From Porphyrobacter sp. LM 6 (GTDB lineage Bacteria > Pseudomonadota > Alphaproteobacteria > Sphingomonadales > Sphingomonadaceae), in assembly GCF_001720465.1 (NCBI RefSeq), contig NZ_CP017113.1:248001-312000 (forward strand): DNA of 64,000 nt, written 5' to 3'. The position numbers and the translations under genes were made by a program. This document shows, one piece after another, positions 56,862-63,852 of this stretch (within the stretch, counting starts at the first letter, position 1; every line of letters starts with the position of its first letter). The notes beneath the pieces are model-generated. The model did no database searches and was not told the origin of the DNA. It was given only the letters and a program-made list of their open reading frames with translations.

Positions 56862-56922
56862 TCCTCGGTGCTTTTCCCTCCGCTTCGCTACGGGGCACCT
56901 GCGGCTCGCGCGCGTGCGCTCG

Positions 56923-57031
56923 CGGTCGCTGCGCGACCGATAAGGCGTATCGTCGCTTCGCAGCTCAGGCTCGACGCCGAAGGCGTCGCAAGGGCGACTG
57001 CCCGCCCGCAGCGGGCGCAGCTTTGCTGCGC
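56923..57031. repeat. Cluster of short triloop hairpins
   Basis: Within 110 bp there are CGGTCGC-TGC-GCGACCG (56923), CGACGCC-GAA-GGCGTCG (56972), CCCGC-A-GCGGG region (57005) and GCGCAGC-TTT-GCTGCGC (57015). The stems are perfect with loops of about three bases. The 234-bp gap between convergent genes has no ORF that looks real. The stems differ in sequence, so they are not copies of one repeat, but the arrangement is striking. Confidence 0.6.
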
Positions 57032-57070
57032 GTCTAGCGAGGATCGCGCGCCCGGAGGGGCGTGCGGAAA

Positions 57071-57604
57071 TCAAAAGCGGCGAAGCGGCTCGCTGCCGTC
57101 CCAGCCGATCCCGGCGGCCTTGATCATCCCGAACAGATCCGGCCCGTCCTTGGCCTGCTGGAGAATTTCCACCAGCGTCCCCGGACCGCCGCCCGCATCG
57201 ACATAGATCGCCTGGCTGGTGCCGAAGGTGCCTTCGATCATGATCTCGGCACCTTCCGCCTCGCACACCGCCCGAGCATGGGCGATATCGTCGACGAGGA
57301 TGCACACGTGGTGCAGCCCGTTGCCGGTCGCGCCATACTCTCCGGTGTAGACCGAGGGGTGATTGTCCCGCGGGCGGATCAGCTCGATCTGCAAATCACC
57401 CCAATAGGCCAGCGCCAGATCGAACACCGCGTCGGTGGGTTGGCCGCGATACTTCATCCCGTCGAGGTGGATGCCCTCGATGATGAAGAACGGCCCCACC
57501 CCCATCACCTCGGTCCAGTGCTTCACTGCCGCGTCGAAATCCTCCGGCACGAAAGCCAGCTGCATGATATCGCCCAATGCCGCGATTTTTCCGCCTAGCG
57601 CCAT
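57071..57604 (-). CDS. VOC-superfamily protein (2)
   Basis: A 177-residue glyoxalase-fold protein: IMQLAFVPEDFDAAVKHWTEVMGVGPFFIIEGIHLDGMKYRGQP, LALAYWGDLQIELIRPRDNHPSVY, NGLHHVCILVDDIAHARAVCEAEGAE and FGTSQAIYVDAGGGPGTLVEIL. The pattern of Gln/His and Glu at metal positions suits a methylmalonyl-CoA-epimerase/lactoylglutathione-lyase-like fold. It is similar to the VOC protein at 60705, so the two are paralogues. ATG at 57604 has GGAGAGGAAC ahead, and the TTG at 57616 is rejected. It is divergent from the Rieske gene at 57729. Confidence 0.87.
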   Translation of the reverse strand: MALGGKIAALGDIMQLAFVPEDFDAAVKHWTEVMGVGPFFIIEGIHLDGMKYRGQPTDAVFDLALAYWGDLQIELIRPRDNHPSVYTGEYGATGNGLHHVCILVDDIAHARAVCEAEGAEIMIEGTFGTSQAIYVDAGGGPGTLVEILQQAKDGPDLFGMIKAAGIGWDGSEPLRRF

Positions 57605-57728
57605 GTTCCTCTCCAATCCGATAGTGTGCCCCTAGTCGGAAGCTGTGTGATATTCTCCGTGCGAGACACTGCACAAAGTGCGAGGATGAGGGACGAAGGT
57701 TACCCTTCGAAAAGGACGCTTCAGGCCG

Positions 57729-59156
57729 ATGAACGAGATCAAGGATATTGCCCGCGCCGACCGCTGCCCGGGGATCAGCTATACCGACATGCTCAACGGC
57801 GACACCCGCCGTCCGCCGGATTACCTGTTCGAGGAAACCACCATCGAAATGGGTGACGATCCGCTGCCGGTCGCACCCTATATCTCCGAGGAATTCGCCC
57901 GCCTGGAGCGGGAAAAGATGTGGCCCAACGTGTGGCTGTTTGCCGCGCGCGAGGATGAAATGCCCGATCCGGGCGATTCGGTGGTGTTCGACATCGCCGG
58001 AAAGAGCTTCCTGCTGATCCGCCAGAAGGACGGCAGCGTGCGCGCGTTCTACAACGCCTGTCTCCACCGCGGTCGCAAGCTGCGCACCGAAAGCGGCCCT
58101 TCAGTGCAGCTGCGCTGCCCGTTCCACGGCTTCACCTGGCGCAATGACGGAAGCCTCAAGGAAATTCCCTGCGCGTGGGACTTCAAGCATCTCGACGGCA
58201 AGAACATGGATCTGCCCGAAGCCCGGGTGGAGCTGTGGCAGGGCTTCGTCATGCTGACCGAAAACCACAGCCTGCCTGATTTCAAGACGTGGCTCGGCCC
58301 GGCGGCTTCGCATTACGAGCGCTACGACTTCGAAAACCGCTACACCGGCATGTGGGTGCAGAAGAAGATCCCGGCCAACTGGAAGGCCACCGCCGAAGCC
58401 TTCATGGAGGCCTGGCACTCGATCACCACCCACCCGCAGCTGCTCGCCTTCCTTGGCGATGCCAACACCCGCTACGATCTGATCGGCGATCACTTCAACC
58501 GCGCGATCACCCCGTCGGGCGTGCTCAGCCCGCACATGAAGGGCAAGAATTCGGACTACGTGCTGGAGAAGATGAACGAGTTCTCCGGCGGGCAGGACGC
58601 GCGCACCAACCGCCGCTTCAACGCCAGCGACGGGCCGGGTGACGATTACGATGCCGATGATCCGCTGGGCGCACGCAAGCTGCTCGCCGATGCGGGCCGC
58701 AAGGGCTTTGCCGAGAACTATGGCTACGACTATTCGGATGCGTCGGACACCGAGATCCTCGACAACTTCACCTACAACATCTTCCCCAATTTCGCCCCGT
58801 GGATCGGGTTCCTGCCGACGCTGGTGTACCGCTGGCTGCCCGGCGACACGCCTGACTGGTGCATCATGGAAATCCGCCTGCTGTTCCCCACCCCCAAGGG
58901 TCAGGAACGCCCGCGCGCGGTGGCAATGACCTATATCCCCGATGACGAGCCCTTCGCCTGGGCCAACGACATCATGGGCCCGCAGCTTGCCAACGTGTTC
59001 GATCAGGACATGGCAAACCTGCCCTATGTGCAGGAGGGGATGAAGAGCATGAAGGAAGGCCTGATGGAGCTTGGCCACTATCAGGACAGCCGCGTGCGTC
59101 ACTTCCAGACGACGCTGAGGAAGTATATTGACGGAGAGCTGCCCGCGGCCAAGTGA
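57729..59156 (+). CDS. Rieske-type oxygenase, alpha subunit (4)
   Basis: A 475-residue Rieske oxygenase, the longest of the four. Cluster ligands are C111-x-H113 (CLHRG) and C130-x2-H133 (CPFHGF), and the iron histidines are H230 and H235 in AWHSITTHP. A 30-residue N-terminal arm (GISYTDMLNGDTRRPPDYL) and a long insert around residue 265-320 distinguish it. ATG has GAAAAGGACG in front. It is the first gene of an operon with an SDR, a TIM-barrel epimerase-like protein and a VOC protein, all translationally coupled. Confidence 0.9.
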   Translation: MNEIKDIARADRCPGISYTDMLNGDTRRPPDYLFEETTIEMGDDPLPVAPYISEEFARLEREKMWPNVWLFAAREDEMPDPGDSVVFDIAGKSFLLIRQKDGSVRAFYNACLHRGRKLRTESGPSVQLRCPFHGFTWRNDGSLKEIPCAWDFKHLDGKNMDLPEARVELWQGFVMLTENHSLPDFKTWLGPAASHYERYDFENRYTGMWVQKKIPANWKATAEAFMEAWHSITTHPQLLAFLGDANTRYDLIGDHFNRAITPSGVLSPHMKGKNSDYVLEKMNEFSGGQDARTNRRFNASDGPGDDYDADDPLGARKLLADAGRKGFAENYGYDYSDASDTEILDNFTYNIFPNFAPWIGFLPTLVYRWLPGDTPDWCIMEIRLLFPTPKGQERPRAVAMTYIPDDEPFAWANDIMGPQLANVFDQDMANLPYVQEGMKSMKEGLMELGHYQDSRVRHFQTTLRKYIDGELPAAK

Positions 59157-59161
59157 CAGCC

Positions 59162-59914
59162 ATGGGCTTTTCCTTCGAACTGACGGGGCGCAAGGCGCTC
59201 ATCACCGGCGCGTCCTCCGGCCTCGGCACACGTTTCGGGCGGATTCTCGCGGCGAGCGGAGCGCAGGTGGCGCTTGGCGCGCGGCGGGTTGACCGGCTGG
59301 AAGCGCTCGCCGACCGGATCGGCGCGAATGCCTGTCCGGTGCAAATGGACGTCGCGCGCGAGGCCGACATTATCGCCGGCTTCGATGCTGCCGAAGCCGC
59401 GTTCGGGCCGATCGATACGGTGATCGCCAATGCCGGAGTCGATGGCGCTGGCATGGCGACCACCATCTCCGAGGAGGAGATCGAACAGACGCTCGCGATC
59501 AATCTCAAGGGCGCGATCCTGACCGCGCGCGAAGGTGCGAAGCGGATGATGGCGCACGGGGTCACCAAGGGGCGGATCGTGCTGATCGCCTCGATCACCG
59601 CCTTCGAACCCTCCCCTGGCCTCGTCGCCTATGCCGCTTCCAAGGCGGGCGTTGTGCAGGCGGGGCGCACGCTGGCGCGCGAATGGGCGCGCAGCGGCAT
59701 CAACGTCAACACTGTCTCCCCCGGCTACATCCGCACCGCGATCAACGACGAATGGTTCGATACCGAACCCGGCAAGAAGCAGATCGCGCGTTTCCCCAAG
59801 CGGCGGCTGATGGGCGAAGAGGGGCTGGACGCGATGATCCTGTTCCTGTGCTCTGACGCGGCGGAGTTCGTCACCGGCGCGGACTTCGTGCTCGACGACG
59901 GGCAAACACTGTGA
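59162..59914 (+). CDS. Short-chain dehydrogenase/reductase (SDR)
   Basis: A 250-residue classical SDR: ALITGASSGLGTRFGRILAASGA, LGARRVDRLEAL (Arg pair after beta-2, NADP-type), NAGVDGAGMA, catalytic Ser in IVLIASITAFEPSPG, and YAASKAGVVQ for Tyr/Lys. GADFVLDDGQTL replaces the VDGG end. The ATG at 59162 or the GTG at 59153, which overlaps the Rieske stop (GTGA), could be the start. Its stop overlaps the next gene by 4 bp. It may oxidise the hydroxylated product of the Rieske enzyme. Confidence 0.9.
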   Translation: MGFSFELTGRKALITGASSGLGTRFGRILAASGAQVALGARRVDRLEALADRIGANACPVQMDVAREADIIAGFDAAEAAFGPIDTVIANAGVDGAGMATTISEEEIEQTLAINLKGAILTAREGAKRMMAHGVTKGRIVLIASITAFEPSPGLVAYAASKAGVVQAGRTLAREWARSGINVNTVSPGYIRTAINDEWFDTEPGKKQIARFPKRRLMGEEGLDAMILFLCSDAAEFVTGADFVLDDGQTL

Positions 59915-60708
59915 CCAGACGGCTGATCTCGCTCGCTGCCGGGATCATGCCCGAGGCCACGCCTTCGCAGCTGATCGAAGCCGCCGCCGCATCCGATTTC
60001 GACTTTGGCGGGATGTGGTGCGAGCGCGATACCTGGACGCCCGCCACCACCCGCGCGATCCGCAGCCAAGCGCGCGATGCCGGGGTCGAATTGCTCGATT
60101 GCGAAGTCGCATGGATCATGCCCGGCGCGCCCGATCCGTGGCTGACCGAGCTCGTCGACATCGCCGCCGAACTGGGCGCGCGGAACCTGCTGTGCGTCTC
60201 CAGCGATCCCGACATGGCCGCCACCACCGCCAAGTTCCAGGCGATGGTCGATGCAGCAAAGGGCACCGGGGTCAGGGTAAATCTCGAATTCGGGATCTTC
60301 ACCGAGGTGAAGACGATCCACATGGCCCGTTCGATCCTCGAGAATGTCGAGGGCGAGGCCAAGGCGCTGCTGGTCGACACGCTCCACTGGTCGCGCTCGG
60401 GCGGGACCGCGAAGGATCTGGCGGCGATCCCGCGCGAATGGCTCAGCTATTGCCAGCCCTGCGATGCACCCGCCGATCCGCCGGACCTCGCCAGCTTCGA
60501 TGCGATCATCGACGATGCGATCAACCGGCGCATGGCGCTCGGCCAAGGCGGGCTGGCTTTGGGCGCGATGGTCGATGCCCTGCCCGATCATCTGCCAATG
60601 GCGGTCGAAGAACGCTCCGCCGCCCTGCGTGACAATTTCCCCGATCTGATCGAACGCGCCCGCGAATGCGCCCGCACCAGCCGCGCATGGCTGGACGCCC
60701 GAGTGTGA
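59911..60708 (+). CDS. Sugar phosphate isomerase/epimerase-like TIM-barrel protein
   Basis: A 265-residue xylose-isomerase-like TIM barrel. LISLAAGIMPEATPSQLIEAAAASDFDFGGMWCERDTW, ELLDCEVAWIMPG, GARNLLCVSSDPDM and GVRVNLEFGIFTEVKTIHMARSIL with a Glu, then LLVDTLHWSRSGG carrying Asp and His, are the metal ligand positions of AP-endonuclease-2-like isomerases. Such proteins appear in aromatic and steroid clusters as hydroxypyruvate isomerase- or inosose-dehydratase-like enzymes. Start GTG overlaps the SDR stop. It ends on GTG-TGA, and the VOC gene starts inside that stretch. Confidence 0.83.
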   Translation: MTRRLISLAAGIMPEATPSQLIEAAAASDFDFGGMWCERDTWTPATTRAIRSQARDAGVELLDCEVAWIMPGAPDPWLTELVDIAAELGARNLLCVSSDPDMAATTAKFQAMVDAAKGTGVRVNLEFGIFTEVKTIHMARSILENVEGEAKALLVDTLHWSRSGGTAKDLAAIPREWLSYCQPCDAPADPPDLASFDAIIDDAINRRMALGQGGLALGAMVDALPDHLPMAVEERSAALRDNFPDLIERARECARTSRAWLDARV

Positions 60709-61241
60709 GCACCCTGCCGGTCACGCTCGTCCAGATGGCGTTCCTTGTGCCGGACCTCGAAGCCGGCTGCGCTGCTCTCAATCGCGCCTATGGCTGGGGG
60801 CCGTTCCTCGGCGGGACCGAGGGTGTGCTGGCGGACCATGTCTATCGCGGCCAACCCGCCGATCCGATCCGCATCCGCGGCGTGTTCGTCCAGACGGGCG
60901 AGATCAATGTCGAGGTGATCGAGGTGGTCTCCGATGCCCCCAGCGCCTTCCACGAGATGCTGCGGGACGATGGCCAGCCGGTGCTGCACCACTGCGCGAC
61001 CTTCGCCGCCGATTACGCAGGCGTGCGCGATCATCTGGTGGCTGAGGGCTATCCGGTGGTGAGCGAGTTCGGCTTTGCCGGACACCGGATCTGCTACGTC
61101 GATACCCGGCCGTTGCTGGGCTACATGACCGAGGTCTATCCCGATCTGCCGATCATCCGCGCGATGTATGCCGAAACGGTGGAGGCGACCAAGAACCGCC
61201 CCGGCGATCCTTCGATCACGCCGTTCACGACACCCCGTTAG
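60705..61241 (+). CDS. VOC-superfamily protein (3)
   Basis: A 178-residue glyoxalase-fold protein with VTLVQMAFLVPDLEAGCAALNRAYGWGPFL, DHVYRGQPADPIRIRGVFVQTGEINVEVIEVV, LHHCATFAADYAGVRDHLVAEGYPVV and ICYVDTRPLLGYMTEVYPD. It is close in layout to the VOC protein at 57071 (both share a YRGQP segment). The start GTG at 60705 overlaps the stop of the TIM-barrel gene, which fixes the operon. It converges on the NmrA-like gene with a 4-bp overlap. Function unknown, perhaps a lyase or epimerase on a CoA ester. Confidence 0.83.
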   Translation: MSTLPVTLVQMAFLVPDLEAGCAALNRAYGWGPFLGGTEGVLADHVYRGQPADPIRIRGVFVQTGEINVEVIEVVSDAPSAFHEMLRDDGQPVLHHCATFAADYAGVRDHLVAEGYPVVSEFGFAGHRICYVDTRPLLGYMTEVYPDLPIIRAMYAETVEATKNRPGDPSITPFTTPR

Positions 61242-62161
61242 GCGGGCAGGCCCGCGCGCCAGTCCTTCGATTTCGCCCAGTCGAGATGGCGGGTTGGCTC
61301 CATGCCGAGCAGGTCATGCGCGGCCTTGGGATCGACCACCAGCGGCGAGGTGGGCTGCGTGTTGTAGAAGGAATAGAACTTCGCCATCCCGTCATAGATG
61401 CTGAGCGGCGTCACCTCGCGCGATCCGGTCACCATCTCGCTCATGCGGGCGGCAAATTCCTCCGGCGCGAGGCTCTGGAAGCGCACCGGGCGGCCGATTG
61501 CCTCGGAGAGATTGGCGGCGACCTGATCGCCCACCAGCGCCTCCGGCCCGCCGAGCGGCACGTGCATTCCGTCGGCGGCATCGGTCTGGAGCGCGCGGCG
61601 CATCGCCTGCGCCACGTCTTCAAGGCACACCCAGTTGATCAGCAGGTCGGGCTTGGCCGGATAGGCGAAGATGCCCTCGCGCATGATCAGCGGGCGGTTC
61701 CACATGCGGTACTGGTTGTCCATGAACACCGTCGGTTCGATGAACACGCAAGGGATGCCGGTTTCCTCTAGCGCGCGTTCGATATCGCGGCGGCCATCAT
61801 GCGCGGACAGGTCGAGATCGTGATCCGCGACAAAGCAGGCGGTGTTGAAGATGATCTTCTTCAGTCCTGCGCGCTTCGCCCCGGCGGCAATCTGCTGGCC
61901 GAAATGCGCGGCCCTGGCGCGGTCGAATTCGAACGGCAGATGGAAAGCGGCGGCATCTTGCCCTGCGAAAGCGTTCGCCATCGCATCGGCATCGGTGATG
62001 TCGGCAAACACGGTCGGCAGATCGGGAAATGGCGTGCCCGCCATCGCATCGGCGCGGCGCACCCCTGCGGTGACGGCGAAGCCGTGGGCGAGCAGTTCTG
62101 CCACCAGCGGCTGGCCCTGATCGGCGGGTGCGCCAAGGACGCAGACTTTGGTGATGCTCAC
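61238..62161 (-). CDS. NmrA-like NAD(P)H-binding protein (2)
   Basis: A 307-residue paralogue of the protein at 22096: VCVLGAPADQGQPLVAELLAHGFAVTAGVRRADAM (weakened GxxGxxG, here GAPADQG), IIFNTACFVADHDL, VFMDNQYRMWNRPLIMREGIFAYPAKPDLLINWVCLEDVAQAMRRAL, LGGPEALVGDQVAANLSEAIGR and SLAPEEFAARMSEMV. The first loop lacks one glycine, so nucleotide binding may be altered. It precedes an NTF2-like gene on the same strand, as the other NmrA-like protein neighbours SDR and NTF2 genes. Reductase, sensor or epimerase activity are all open. Confidence 0.8.
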   Translation of the reverse strand: MSITKVCVLGAPADQGQPLVAELLAHGFAVTAGVRRADAMAGTPFPDLPTVFADITDADAMANAFAGQDAAAFHLPFEFDRARAAHFGQQIAAGAKRAGLKKIIFNTACFVADHDLDLSAHDGRRDIERALEETGIPCVFIEPTVFMDNQYRMWNRPLIMREGIFAYPAKPDLLINWVCLEDVAQAMRRALQTDAADGMHVPLGGPEALVGDQVAANLSEAIGRPVRFQSLAPEEFAARMSEMVTGSREVTPLSIYDGMAKFYSFYNTQPTSPLVVDPKAAHDLLGMEPTRHLDWAKSKDWRAGLPA

Positions 62162-62177
62162 GGAAAATGGCTCCTGT

Positions 62178-62600
62178 TCAGGCGCGCGCCGCGACCTCCG
62201 CCGCGTCGAAATAGTGGATGCGCAGCTCGCGCAGCAGTCCGTCCTCGAAGCATCCTGCCTCGCAGATGGTCTGGGTGAAGGGCGCAGAGCCGTCCTTGGG
62301 GTGCATGGTGAGGCGGATCACCATGACCGCCCAGGTGTCGCCCCCGGTGCAATCGAGCATTTCGAGCTTGGTGTCGGCCCAGGTTCCGTACATCGCGGCC
62401 GCACAGCGTTGCAGCGCATCCTTGCCCCGCCATTCGCCCGCGAAGGGGAGCGAGTTGGCCTCGTAGAGCACGAAATCGGGGTGGATCAGTGCCTCGACCG
62501 CATCCCAGTCGCGGGTGCCAGCGGTGGCATAGACCCTCGCCAGCATTTCACGAGGGCTGAGTCCTTGTTGCCCTACCGCTTCGCTACTTGAGGAGGTCAT
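62178..62600 (-). CDS. NTF2-like/SnoaL domain protein (5)
   Basis: A 140-residue SnoaL-type protein: PREMLARVYATAGTRDWDAVEALIHPDFVLYEANSLPFAGEWRGKDALQRCAAAM is the classic opening, followed by TWAVMVIRLTMHPKDG and LLRELRIHYFDAAEV. The N-terminal 13 residues MTSSSSEAVGQQG are encoded partly by a 21-bp direct repeat. The true start could therefore be a later codon, such as MLARVYA near residue 19, with the repeat upstream as leader. It lies 16 bp upstream of the NmrA-like gene, same strand, so one operon. Confidence 0.85.
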   Translation of the reverse strand: MTSSSSEAVGQQGLSPREMLARVYATAGTRDWDAVEALIHPDFVLYEANSLPFAGEWRGKDALQRCAAAMYGTWADTKLEMLDCTGGDTWAVMVIRLTMHPKDGSAPFTQTICEAGCFEDGLLRELRIHYFDAAEVAARA

Positions 62601-62628
62601 TGTCGCTCTACCGCTTCGCTACTTGAGG
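62573..62628. repeat. 21-bp direct repeat across an NTF2-like gene start
   Basis: CTACCGCTTCGCTACTTGAGG occurs as exact copies at 62573-62593 and 62608-62628, offset by 35 bp. The first copy lies in the annotated N-terminus of the NTF2-like gene, the second in its leader. The core CCGCTTCGCTAC also occurs at about 56879, 6 kb away, in the hairpin-rich gap, so the core may be a small genomic repeat. Confidence 0.75.
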
Positions 62629-62631
62629 GCA

Positions 62632-62865
62632 TTACTCCTCAATGGTCCCGATCAGATCGCCGACCTTGTAGACCGCGCCTTCCTCGCCCGTCGGGTGGAT
62701 GATCCCGCTGGCCTGCGCCTCGATCTCGGTGGTGCTCTTGTCGGTTTCGACGGTGTAGATGATGTCGCCCTTCTCGACGCGCTCGCCATCGCCGAACATC
62801 CATTCGACGAGGGTCATTTCAACCGCGCTCATGCCGAGCTTGGGGATACGGATTTCCGATGCCAT
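62632..62865 (-). CDS. Free-standing lipoyl-domain protein
   Basis: A 77-residue biotinyl/lipoyl attachment domain only. IPKLGMSAVEMTLVEWMFGDGERVEKGDIIYTVETDKSTTEIEAQASGIIH has the lipoylation lysine K43 in ETDKSTTE. No E2 catalytic or peripheral-subunit-binding domain follows, because the stop is at 62632. It directly follows E1 beta (coupled: start at 62865, E1 beta ends at 62866). It would carry the acyl group from the E1 enzyme, with the acyltransferase supplied elsewhere or not needed. Confidence 0.87.
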   Translation of the reverse strand: MASEIRIPKLGMSAVEMTLVEWMFGDGERVEKGDIIYTVETDKSTTEIEAQASGIIHPTGEEGAVYKVGDLIGTIEE

Positions 62866-63852
62866 TTAGAGCTTGCCCATACTTGCTTTGATCTGTTCGA
62901 TGATCTGGCCCTTGTTCGGGATCCACGCCTGTTCGAGGTGGCTGGCGAAGGGCACGGCGGAGAAGGTGCCGCCAACGCGGCGGACGGGGCCTTTCAGCGT
63001 ATCCCAGCACTTTTCCTGAATGTTGGCAGCGATTTCAGCGCCGGTGCCGAAGGGGCGCACGGCTTCGTGCAGGGTCAGCGCGCGGCCGGTCTTGCGGACC
63101 GATGCCAGCACGGTTGCCTCGTCATAGGGCGCGATGGTGCGCAGATCGACGACCTCCACCGAAATGCCCTCCTTGGCGAGGTCATCGGCAACGCTGAGCG
63201 CATCGAGCACGGTGCGGCCATAGGTGATGATCGAGATATCGGTGCCTTCGCGCGCGATCGCCGCCTTGCCGAGCGGCACGCGGTAACCCGGGCCCGGATC
63301 CTCCGCCTTGAGGCCGTAGCACAGGATGTTCTCGATGAAGATCACCGGGTCATTGGCGTCGATCGAGGCGCGCATCAGCCCGCGCGCATCGGCCGGATTG
63401 CTCGGCGTCACCACGTGGATACCCGCGACATGAGCGAACCACGCCTCCAGCATATCCGAGTGCTGCCCGCCGAAGCCGACGCCCACGCCGGTGGTGGTGC
63501 GGATCACCATCGGGCACGGGGTCTGCCCGCCCGACATGAAGCGCAGCTTGGCCGCGTGGTTGACGATCTGGTCCATGCACACGCCGACGAAGTTCATCAG
63601 CATGATCTCGGCAATCGGACGCTGGCCGGCGAGAGCGGCACCGACAGCGGCACCGATGATCGCGGTTTCGGAAATCGGCGTCGCGCGGATGCGGTGTTCG
63701 CCATATTTCTCGGTCAGGCCCGAGGTGACCTTGAACACCCCGCCGCCCTGCTTGGCGGATACGTCTTCGCCGAGGCAGAACACGCCCGGATCTTCGGCCA
63801 TCGCCTCGTCGATTGCGAGGTTCAGCGCCTGGGTCATGGTGATCTGGGCCAT
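62866..63852 (-). CDS. 2-oxoacid dehydrogenase E1 component, beta subunit
   Basis: A 328-residue transketolase-type beta subunit. AQITMTQALNLAIDEAMAEDPGVFCLGEDV, GGVFKVTSGL, ISETAIIGAAVGAALAGQRPIAEIMLMNF, GGQHSDMLEAWFAHVAGIHVVTPSNPADARGLMRASI and VEVVDLRTIAPYDEATVLASVRKTGRALTLHEA are standard for the pyrimidine-binding half of thiamine-diphosphate enzymes. Context favours the acetoin/branched-chain or other 2-oxoacid type, not the E. coli-type single-chain E1. The start overlaps the E1 alpha stop (ATGA). Confidence 0.92.
   Translation of the reverse strand: MAQITMTQALNLAIDEAMAEDPGVFCLGEDVSAKQGGGVFKVTSGLTEKYGEHRIRATPISETAIIGAAVGAALAGQRPIAEIMLMNFVGVCMDQIVNHAAKLRFMSGGQTPCPMVIRTTTGVGVGFGGQHSDMLEAWFAHVAGIHVVTPSNPADARGLMRASIDANDPVIFIENILCYGLKAEDPGPGYRVPLGKAAIAREGTDISIITYGRTVLDALSVADDLAKEGISVEVVDLRTIAPYDEATVLASVRKTGRALTLHEAVRPFGTGAEIAANIQEKCWDTLKGPVRRVGGTFSAVPFASHLEQAWIPNKGQIIEQIKASMGKL

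Noticed and set aside
56879..56890. A third copy of the 62.6-kb repeat at the hairpin-rich gap
   Set aside because: Only the 12-base core CCGCTTCGCTAC matches. The remaining bases differ, so it is noted only as a related core and not a third copy.
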